Shown here: positions 15,412 through 21,566 of the stretch, in pieces
How the letters are laid out: each line of letters opens with the position of its first letter
Position numbering within the stretch: the first letter of the stretch is position 1
NCBI GenBank assembly: GCA_946061495.1
Contig: CAMGSV010000015.1
Span: forward strand, 1 to 21,566
DNA: 21,566 nucleotides
DNA from: an uncultured Spirochaetales bacterium
GTDB lineage: Bacteria; Spirochaetota; Spirochaetia; Treponematales; Treponemataceae
Reading direction: 5' to 3'
Translations under genes and position numbers: made by a program
Notes under the pieces: model-generated
What the model was told of the DNA's origin: nothing
The model's database searches: none
What the model saw: only the letters and a program-made list of their open reading frames with translations

Positions 15412-15421
15412 GGGCTATTAT

Positions 15422-15441
15422 GGACAAATTCGCTTACGAAT
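15422..15441 (-). repeat. Right terminal inverted repeat of the IS
   Basis: On the minus strand it reads ATTCGTAAGCGAATTTGTCC, matching the left repeat at 17 of 20 positions. It starts 11 bp after the transposase stop codon. Confidence 0.8.
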
Positions 15442-15572
15442 GACACTATTTCTTTTCTGACAAACGACATAAGCTGTTTTGGTGTGGGCAGAATAGGGGA
15501 TTCTTTTGCCTTAATCTTAACACAGAGCTGTTTGGATTACTTGGGAAGTACATAAAATTTCTTTAGCCCCCC

Positions 15573-15601
15573 TTAATCTTTTTTTGTAAATAGTGTAAGA
15601 T
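15573..15601 (+). promoter_or_regulatory. Putative carA promoter with very short leader
   Basis: TTAATC (15573-15578), a 17-bp spacer and TAAGAT (15596-15601) are followed by only 11 bases before the carA ATG. No ribosome site is visible. The region 15442-15572 shows no pyrimidine attenuator or other clear feature. Confidence 0.5.
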
Positions 15602-15612
15602 ACGGCTTTAGT

Positions 15613-16896
15613 ATGGATACTAAAGCATATATCGTGCTTGCCAATGGGCAGGTCTTTGAGGGGAAGAGTTTCGGTGCGGCCGGCTGCGTTACCGGCGAGG
15701 TTGTCTTTACCACAGGGATGACGGGGTATCTTGAGGCCCTGACGGATCCCAGCTACTGTGGACAAATCATCTTGCAGACATTCCCCCTTTCTGGGGATTA
15801 TGGCGTCATCCGGGAGGATGCGGAGAGCGGCAGGACCCATGCGGTGGGATACATCGTGCGGGAGTGGTGCCGGGAGCCCTCCAACTTCCGGTGCGGCGGT
15901 ACCATAGACCAGTACCTGAAGGAGCAGGGGGTCATCGGGGTCTATGGGGTGGACACGAGGGCCTTGACCAAGGTGATCCGTGACCAGGGCACCATGAACG
16001 GCAGGATCGTTTCCTTCAGCGGAGACCCAGAGCAGGATGCTGAGGCCACCGCCGAGTTCCAGTCCATCATGCACGACCTTATATTGAACCCAAGTCTTGG
16101 AAAACATGCCGGAAGGATTCGGCTTCTGGAAGAAATCAAATCACATACAATAGAAAATCCCGTGGCGGCGGTGAGTCGCAGTGCCGCAAGCCTTGAGCAG
16201 GACAACAAGACGGTCTTTGACCAGGCTCTGCGGTACGGTGCGGTTCCGGTTGATGCCAACGGCAAGAAGTTCGCCTCCTACGAGGCTGCTGCGGCCAAAG
16301 CTGATGGTGCCAGGGTGGTGCTGTGGGACTTTGGCGCCAGGGCCAGCCTTGCCCAGGAGTTGCAGAAGCGGGGCCTGGAGGTTGTTGCCGTGGATGCCAC
16401 TACCACCTGCCAGCAAATCCTTGACATGAAGCCTGCTGGGGTGGTGCTTTCCACCGGCCCCGGCAATCCCGCCTGCTGCCAGGACATTGTGACGGAGGTG
16501 GCCAAGCTGTGCGGCAGCTTCATCCCCGTGCTGGGAATCGGCCTGGGACACCAGCTGCTGGCCCTGTCTCAAGGTGCGGAAATCCGTCGTCTTCCCTACG
16601 GCCATCGGGGGGAGAGCAGTCCGGTGAAGGAGCTTTCCAGCGGCCGTGTTTTGATTTCCAGTCAGAACTGCGGTTATACCGTGGTGGCGGATACACTACC
16701 GGAGACGGCCTTTGTGACCTTCCAGGGGGTCAACGACAAGACCTGTGAGGGAATCCAGTACCGCAGCTTCCCCGGTTTTTCCGTCCAGTTCTACCCAAAG
16801 ACTACTGGCGGCCGGCAGGACACGGGCTTTGTGTACGACCGCTTTGTAGATACCGTGGCGGCCATGAACATGACAGCAAAGGCTCAGCAGGAATAA
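15613..16896 (+). CDS. carA: Carbamoyl-phosphate synthase small subunit with a non-catalytic glutaminase domain
   Basis: CarA normally hydrolyses glutamine and channels ammonia to CarB. At 427 residues this one is longer than usual (about 360-390). The N-terminal CarA domain is well conserved (GEVVFTTGMTGYLEALTDP; GVYGVDTRALTKVIR). The class I glutaminase domain keeps its fold markers (LSTGPGNP, GLGHQLLALSQG) but lacks every catalytic residue. The nucleophile position in GICLGHQ is Gly310, and the His-Pro-Glu motif is Tyr394-Pro395-Lys396. The NHG motif is Asn-Cys353-Gly. About 40 extra residues lie before VVLWDFG, around 180-230. The gene is 16 bp upstream of carB-dapF in one operon. It is probably a structural or regulatory subunit of an ammonia-dependent synthetase. 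Confidence 0.9.
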   Translation: MDTKAYIVLANGQVFEGKSFGAAGCVTGEVVFTTGMTGYLEALTDPSYCGQIILQTFPLSGDYGVIREDAESGRTHAVGYIVREWCREPSNFRCGGTIDQYLKEQGVIGVYGVDTRALTKVIRDQGTMNGRIVSFSGDPEQDAEATAEFQSIMHDLILNPSLGKHAGRIRLLEEIKSHTIENPVAAVSRSAASLEQDNKTVFDQALRYGAVPVDANGKKFASYEAAAAKADGARVVLWDFGARASLAQELQKRGLEVVAVDATTTCQQILDMKPAGVVLSTGPGNPACCQDIVTEVAKLCGSFIPVLGIGLGHQLLALSQGAEIRRLPYGHRGESSPVKELSSGRVLISSQNCGYTVVADTLPETAFVTFQGVNDKTCEGIQYRSFPGFSVQFYPKTTGGRQDTGFVYDRFVDTVAAMNMTAKAQQE

Positions 16897-16912
16897 GGGG
16901 GAGGGAGATAAT

Positions 16913-19900
16913 ATGCCATTGAATCAGAATATTCGCAAGGTTATGGTCATCGGTTCCGGGCCGATTGTCATTGGTCAGGCCGCCGAGTTTGACTATGCGG
17001 GAACTCAGGCCTGCAAGGCATTGAAGGAGCAGGGATTGGAGGTGGTGCTGGTGAACTCCAATCCCGCCACCCTGATGACGGACAGCAACATGGCCGATGC
17101 CATCTACATCGAGCCCCTCAATACAGAAACCATCAAGCGCATCATCGAGAAGGAAAAGCCCGACAGTCTCCTTTCCACACTGGGGGGGCAGACTGGTCTG
17201 ACCCTTTCCATGCAGCTGGCCAAGGAAGGCTTTTTGGCCCAGCATGGGGTGAAGCTTCTGGGTGCGCGGCCCCAGACCATCGACCGAGCAGAAGACCGCC
17301 AGATGTTCAAGGACACTATGGAGGCCATCGGTGAGCCCTGCATTCCTTCCACTGTGGTGACGGATCTCCATTCAGCCTTGGAATTTGCCGAGGAGATTGG
17401 GTATCCGGTCATTGTGCGCCCCGCCTTTACACTGGGAGGCACTGGGGGCGGCATTGCTGCCAATCAGGAGGAACTGCGGGAAATCGGTCAGAACGGCCTG
17501 CATCGTTCCCCCATCCATCAGATTCTGGTGGAAAAGTGCATCTCTGGCTGGAAGGAAATCGAGTTCGAGGTGATTCGTGACAGCGCCGGAAATGCCATCA
17601 CCGTCTGCTCCATGGAGAACTTCGACCCGGTGGGAGTCCATACTGGCGACAGCATTGTGGTGGCCCCTGCCGTCACCCTTTCCGACAAGGAATACCAGAT
17701 GCTGCGGTCCGCCGCCTTGAACATTGTCTCCGCCCTGGAGGTGGAGGGCGGCTGCAACTGCCAGTTCGCCCTGCATCCCACCAGCTTTGAGTACGCCGTC
17801 ATTGAGGTGAATCCCCGTGTCTCCCGTTCTTCTGCCCTGGCCTCCAAGGCCACCGGCTATCCCATCGCCAAGGTGGCATCCCTCATCGCCATCGGCTTCA
17901 CTCTAGACGAGATTCCCAATGCCGTCACCAAGACAACCATGGCCTGCTTTGAGCCTGCCATCGACTACGTGGTGGTGAAGTTCCCCAAGTGGCCCTTCGA
18001 TAAGTTCGTCTATGCAAAGCGCACGCTGGGCACCCAGATGAAGGCCACCGGTGAGGTCATGTCCATCGGCGTGTCCTTTGAGCAGGCCCTGATGAAGGCG
18101 GTGCGTGGGGCGGAGATTTCCCTTTCCACCTGCCGTCTGCCGGCCTTCCGGGAGGAGAGCGACGAGGCCATTGTCCGCCGGGTAGGGGAGTGTACCGACC
18201 AGCGGCTGTTTGCCATCTACGAGGCCATGAGCCGTGGCATCCTTTCCGTGGAGAAGATTCACGAGATTACCATGATTGACCAGTGGTTCCTGAACAAGCT
18301 GCAGTATCTGGTGGACGCCGAAAAGGCCATGTTCGACATCAAGGTGTCGGGTAGGGAGCTTTCCCCTGAATTCTATCTGGAGCTGAAGAATCTAGGCTAT
18401 CCCGACAGTGTGATTGAGTCCATGACGGGAGTCCGGGTGCCGGGAGCAGGCGGAGTGCTGGCTCAGGCGGAGGAGGCGGAGCGTCTGCGGAAGGAGGGGA
18501 AACTGGCCCACCTCCCTGCCTCCTACAAGATGGTGGACACCTGCGCCGGCGAGTTCCAGGCTCAGACCCCCTATTTTTATGGCGGTTATCACAAAACCAA
18601 CGAGGCCCAGGAATTCCTTGCGACCCAGGACTCCCAGAACTACGTCATGGGACGGCAGTCCAAGGGACGGATTCTAGTCCTTGGTTCCGGCCCTATTCGC
18701 ATTGGCCAGGGAATTGAATTCGACTACGCCTCCGTCCAGTGCGTGTGGGCCTTGAAGAAGCTGGGCTATGAGGTGGCCATCGTCAACAACAACCCGGAGA
18801 CCGTCTCCACGGACTTTGACACTGCCGACCGGCTGTACTTTGAGCCCCTGACTCCAGAGGACGTGATGAGCATCATCCGTACCGAGCGGCCCCTAGGGGT
18901 GGTGGTGGCATTCGGCGGACAGACTGCCATCAAGCTGACCAAGTTCCTGCACAACCAGGGAATCCAGATTTTGGGAACCAGCGCCGACTCCATCGACATG
19001 GCGGAGGATCGGGAGCGGTTCGACGCATTGCTGGAGCGGCTGGACATCAAGCGGCCAAAGGGTTTCTCCGTGCTGACTATGGAGGAGGCTTTGGAGGCGG
19101 CGGAAAGGCTGAGCTATCCGGTACTGCTGCGTCCCTCCTACGTGTTGGGTGGCCAGAACATGATCATCGCCTTTACCGAGGACGACATCCGTGAGTACAT
19201 GAAAATCATCCTCTCCCAGAACATCGAGAACCCGGTGCTCATCGACAAGTACCTGATGGGAATCGAGCTGGAGGTGGATGCCATCTGCGACGGCGAGGAC
19301 ATCCTGATTCCCGGCATCATGGAGCACATCGAGCGGACGGGAATCCATTCCGGTGACAGCATCGCCGTGTATCCTGCCTGGAACGTCAACGACATCATGA
19401 CGGAGAAAATCATCAGCCAGTCCAGGGAGCTGGCCTTGGCCTTGGGGACCAAGGGACTGGTGAACATCCAGTATCTGGTGTATGACAACGAGCTGTACAT
19501 CATCGAGGTGAACCCCCGCTCCAGCCGCACCATTCCCTACATCAGCAAGGTGACTGGCGTTCCCATGGTGGAGCTGGCGGTGCGGGCCATGCTGGGTGAG
19601 CGGCTCCATGACATGGGCTACGGCACTGGCTTGTATCGCATTCCGCCCTACGTGGCGGTGAAGGTGCCGGTGTTCAGCTTTGAGAAGCTGATCGACGTGG
19701 ACACCCACCTTGGCCCGGAGATGAAGTCCACCGGCGAGGTGCTGGGCTTGGCCCGTACCTTGGACGAGGCCCTGTACAAAGGGCTGGTGGCGGCGGGCTA
19801 CCGCATGAAGAAGAAGGGGGGCGTGCTCCTCACCGTGCGCAAGAGCGACCAGTTCGAGATTGTGGACACCGCCCGCCGGTTCTACGACCTGGGCTTCAAG

Positions 19901-21202
19901 CTCTATGCCACCGAGGGAACGGCCAAGGTTATCAACGGCTTTGGCATGGAGGTGGAGGTGGTGAACAAGATTCACGAGAATCATGAGAACAATATCCTGA
20001 CCCTGCTGGACACTGGCAAGATAGACTACGTGATTTCAACCTCCGCCAAGGGACGCATTCCCACCTACGACAGCGTGAAGCTGCGGCGAAAGACGGTGGA
20101 GAGGGACATTCCCTGCCTCACCTCCATCGACACGGCCAACGCCATCGCCAGCAGTCTTCAGAGCCGCTATTCCACCGAAAGCCTGGAGCTGGTGGACATA
20201 AACCGGATGGACGAGCAGAAGATTCGGCTCCAGTTCGCCAAGATGCAGAGTGCCGGCAACGACTTCATCGTGTTCAACGCCATGAACCAGCAGATTATCA
20301 ATCCGGCTGGATTGAGCGTGCGGCTCTGCGATCGGCGGAAGGGCATTGGCGCCGACTCCCTGGTGCTGATTACCCGCTCGGAGGTGGCGGACGCGGGGAT
20401 GCGGTTCTTCAATCAGGACGGCTCCGAGGGCATGATGGGTGGAAACGCCATCTGCTGCGTGGCCAAGTACTTGTATGACAACAACATCGGTGGTCTCCAG
20501 GAGCGATGCGCCGCCACACCGGACCATACTGCCGAGATTGCCGTGGAGACGGCGGCGGGTGTGAAGCGGCTTTTGGCCTACACCCAGAGCGGCAAGGTTT
20601 CTTCTGTGCAGGTGGACATGGGCGCTCCTGAGTTTGAGCCTTCGTCCCTGCCCGCATTGGTGGAGGCGGGGCCAGTGGTGGGCACCCCTGATGGCGTCAA
20701 GATTATCGGCGGGGACGGAGAGCTGCCCGACAGCTCCGCCACTGAATGGAACGTGGTGAGCGGCCGCCTTCCCTGCAGGGCTGCGGTGAACGTGCCCCTG
20801 GAGGTGGACGGGCAGGAGTACACGGGAACCATGGTTTCTGTGGGAACGCCCCACTGTGTTGTGTTCAGCAGCTTTGTGGACAAGATTGACGTGGCGGCCA
20901 TCGGTCCCCTGTTCGAGAACCACCAGCTGTTCCCCAGGCGGGTGAACACGGAGTTCGTGCGGATTGTGGGACGGAACCGGCTGAAGATGCGGGTGTGGGA
21001 GCGGGGTAATGGCGAGACTCCCGCCTGCGGAACTGGTGCCTGTGCCGCCGCCATTGCCGCCGTGCTGAACGGCTTCTGTCCCATTGGGCAGGACATAACC
21101 GTGAAGGTGCGGGGCGGCGAGCTGATTGTCCGCTACACCGGCTCCACCGTGTACATGACCGGCGAGGCTCGGTTGGCCTACACTGGTGAGATAGAGATTT
21201 AA
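16913..21202 (+). CDS. carB-dapF: Fusion protein: carbamoyl-phosphate synthase large subunit (CarB) + diaminopimelate epimerase-like (DapF) domain
   Basis: One uninterrupted 1429-residue frame carries two enzymes. Residues 1-1098 are a full CarB, which makes carbamoyl phosphate from bicarbonate, ammonia and 2 ATP. It has two ATP-grasp halves (GSGPIVIGQAAEFDYAGTQA near 14; GSGPIRIGQGIEFDYASVQ near 593), a linker domain, and a C-terminal MGS-like allosteric domain. Residues 1099-1429 are DapF-like, with the start AKMQSAGNDFIVFN, then NQDGSEGMMGGNAICC, RVNTEFVRI and the second catalytic Cys1372 in ETPACGTGACAA. The first catalytic Cys is Gly1176. Usual lengths are about 1070 and 275. A GGAGGGAG ribosome site precedes the ATG. 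A possible internal start is ATG 20207 (Met1099), but its ribosome site is poor. The gene follows carA and is closed by a strong terminator. Confidence 0.93.
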   Translation: MPLNQNIRKVMVIGSGPIVIGQAAEFDYAGTQACKALKEQGLEVVLVNSNPATLMTDSNMADAIYIEPLNTETIKRIIEKEKPDSLLSTLGGQTGLTLSMQLAKEGFLAQHGVKLLGARPQTIDRAEDRQMFKDTMEAIGEPCIPSTVVTDLHSALEFAEEIGYPVIVRPAFTLGGTGGGIAANQEELREIGQNGLHRSPIHQILVEKCISGWKEIEFEVIRDSAGNAITVCSMENFDPVGVHTGDSIVVAPAVTLSDKEYQMLRSAALNIVSALEVEGGCNCQFALHPTSFEYAVIEVNPRVSRSSALASKATGYPIAKVASLIAIGFTLDEIPNAVTKTTMACFEPAIDYVVVKFPKWPFDKFVYAKRTLGTQMKATGEVMSIGVSFEQALMKAVRGAEISLSTCRLPAFREESDEAIVRRVGECTDQRLFAIYEAMSRGILSVEKIHEITMIDQWFLNKLQYLVDAEKAMFDIKVSGRELSPEFYLELKNLGYPDSVIESMTGVRVPGAGGVLAQAEEAERLRKEGKLAHLPASYKMVDTCAGEFQAQTPYFYGGYHKTNEAQEFLATQDSQNYVMGRQSKGRILVLGSGPIRIGQGIEFDYASVQCVWALKKLGYEVAIVNNNPETVSTDFDTADRLYFEPLTPEDVMSIIRTERPLGVVVAFGGQTAIKLTKFLHNQGIQILGTSADSIDMAEDRERFDALLERLDIKRPKGFSVLTMEEALEAAERLSYPVLLRPSYVLGGQNMIIAFTEDDIREYMKIILSQNIENPVLIDKYLMGIELEVDAICDGEDILIPGIMEHIERTGIHSGDSIAVYPAWNVNDIMTEKIISQSRELALALGTKGLVNIQYLVYDNELYIIEVNPRSSRTIPYISKVTGVPMVELAVRAMLGERLHDMGYGTGLYRIPPYVAVKVPVFSFEKLIDVDTHLGPEMKSTGEVLGLARTLDEALYKGLVAAGYRMKKKGGVLLTVRKSDQFEIVDTARRFYDLGFKLYATEGTAKVINGFGMEVEVVNKIHENHENNILTLLDTGKIDYVISTSAKGRIPTYDSVKLRRKTVERDIPCLTSIDTANAIASSLQSRYSTESLELVDINRMDEQKIRLQFAKMQSAGNDFIVFNAMNQQIINPAGLSVRLCDRRKGIGADSLVLITRSEVADAGMRFFNQDGSEGMMGGNAICCVAKYLYDNNIGGLQERCAATPDHTAEIAVETAAGVKRLLAYTQSGKVSSVQVDMGAPEFEPSSLPALVEAGPVVGTPDGVKIIGGDGELPDSSATEWNVVSGRLPCRAAVNVPLEVDGQEYTGTMVSVGTPHCVVFSSFVDKIDVAAIGPLFENHQLFPRRVNTEFVRIVGRNRLKMRVWERGNGETPACGTGACAAAIAAVLNGFCPIGQDITVKVRGGELIVRYTGSTVYMTGEARLAYTGEIEI

Positions 21203-21210
21203 GTCTTTGT

Positions 21211-21249
21211 ATCAAAAGAAGCCACGGCTTGTCCGTGGCTTCTTTTGAT
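21211..21249. terminator. Strong terminator after carB-dapF
   Basis: A perfect 17-bp stem (21211-21227 paired with 21233-21249) has the loop CTTGT and T-rich arms. It starts 8 bp after the stop codon. The symmetry means it could act in both directions. Confidence 0.9.
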
Positions 21250-21259
21250 TCGACCTTTT

Positions 21260-21268
21260 TGGTATACT
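21260..21268 (+). promoter_or_regulatory. Extended -10 promoter of the exchanger gene
   Basis: TGG followed by TATACT (21263-21268) is the same extended -10 as at pfkA. No good -35 was seen, because that position falls in the terminator arm. AGGGAG at 21291-21296 is the ribosome site for the next gene. Confidence 0.5.
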
Positions 21269-21301
21269 AAAAAGTGTAAAAGGATATAAAAGGGAGTCTC
21301 C

Positions 21302-21566
21302 ATGGAAATGATTATACAATTGGCCTTGCTGGCCTTGGGATTTGTGCTGCTGGTGAAGGGTGCCGATTGGTTTGTGGACGGCGCGGCAAGCATTGCGGCA
21401 AAATTGGGGATTCCCCAGCTGGTCATCGGGCTTACCATTGTGGCCATGGGAACCAGCTCACCAGAGGCGGCGGTAAGTCTCACTGCCGCATTCCACGGCA
21501 ATGCAGACATTACCATTGGCAATGTCGTGGGCAGCAATATCCTGAACATTTTAATTATTCTGGGTC
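21302..21566 (+). CDS. Sodium/calcium exchanger family membrane protein (5' part)
   Basis: The first 88 residues of an inner-membrane cation antiporter of the CaCA family (YrbG-like) are present; the gene runs off the window. The N-terminal hydrophobic helix (IIQLALLALGFVLLVKGADW) is followed by the first alpha-repeat, with TIVAMGTSSPEAAVS and IGNVVGSNILN. These match the GTSxPE and GNxxGSN ion-binding signatures of the family. The ATG at 21302 has AGGGAG 5 bases upstream. A second ATG two codons later is less well spaced. The gene is separated from the carA operon by the terminator and has its own extended -10 element. Confidence 0.88.
   Translation, partial: MEMIIQLALLALGFVLLVKGADWFVDGAASIAAKLGIPQLVIGLTIVAMGTSSPEAAVSLTAAFHGNADITIGNVVGSNILNILIILG

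Larger units (their letters stand above)
14031..15441 (+). mobile_element. Complete IS element, ISNCY (IS1202-type) family, about 1.41 kb
   Basis: One transposase gene lies between 20-bp terminal inverted repeats that match at 17 of 20 positions. No flanking direct repeat was found, so the outermost bases are uncertain by a few positions, and either an old insertion or no target duplication is possible. The element is AT-richer than the carA-carB genes to its right. It separates the lipoprotein gene from the carA operon. Family assignment rests on remembered features of the transposase. Confidence 0.8.

Noticed and set aside
15442..15612. Pyrimidine-responsive attenuator or riboswitch before carA
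   Set aside because: No hairpin with a T-run or PyrR-type anti-antiterminator was found. The predicted leader is only a few bases long.
17186..17192. G7 run in carB as another slippage tract
   Set aside because: It is too short, and lies within conserved Gly-Gly codons of the LGGQTG motif, so it needs no special explanation.
18893..19984. Long minus-strand ORF (363 codons) opposite carB
   Set aside because: It is the shadow of a GC-rich conserved gene. The product is His/Leu/Val-rich without any domain, and no start signals are visible.
19900..20160. N-acetylglutamate as allosteric activator of this CarB, as in animal CPS I
   Set aside because: The C-terminal MGS-like domain here resembles the bacterial type (STSAKGR) and lacks the Asn-rich loop of CPS I, so the parallel is not carried that far.
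20100..20210. Fusion caused by a missing stop or frameshift between carB and dapF
   Set aside because: Both domains are in the same frame with a normal-looking linker (about 1075-1098), and neither domain is truncated. I therefore treat it as a genuine fusion, while noting it needs confirmation in relatives.

Overview
The window looks like the replication-origin region of a spirochaete chromosome, most likely a Treponema-type gut or oral species. This is an inference from three things: the divergent dnaA / gyrB-gyrA arrangement, which resembles Borrelia; the treponeme-like GyrA; and a surface lipoprotein with a List_Bact (InlB B-type) repeat and a poly-G tract. No rRNA, tRNA or CRISPR array was seen.

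Layout. 1-182: AT-rich putative oriC with three DnaA-box-like 9-mers. 183-1676 (-): dnaA. 1800-6187 (+): gyrB-gyrA, ending in a strong terminator. 6281-6389: two perfect 16-bp parS sites between facing terminators, so origin and centromere lie about 6 kb apart. 6431-9634 (-): argA, an exported beta-rich protein of unknown function, and arginase. 9712-10368 (+): pyrE, divergent from arginase. 10339-12320 (-): a 6-phosphofructokinase gene followed by an overlapping FMN-dependent alpha-hydroxy-acid oxidase-like gene. 12540-13910 (-): a lipoprotein with an 11-G tract in its signal-peptide codons. 14031-15441: a complete IS element with 20-bp inverted repeats. 15613-21202 (+): carA and a carB-dapF fusion, closed by a 17-bp-stem terminator. 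21302-end (+): start of a cation/calcium exchanger.

How the genes work together. ArgA starts arginine synthesis. CarA/CarB make carbamoyl phosphate for arginine and pyrimidines, and PyrE is a later pyrimidine step. Arginase turns arginine into ornithine, which spirochaetes are reported to use as the diamino acid of peptidoglycan. The fused DapF domain points to meso-diaminopimelate/lysine.

The most unusual signals are these. CarA has lost its whole glutaminase triad (Cys to Gly, His-Pro-Glu to Tyr-Pro-Lys), which predicts an ammonia-dependent carbamoyl-phosphate synthetase. CarB is fused in frame to DapF, whose first catalytic cysteine is also replaced. The poly-G tract is a likely phase-variation switch. 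At least four genes (dnaA, argA, arginase, pyrE) have a -10 box only 6-8 bp before the start codon, which implies leaderless mRNAs.
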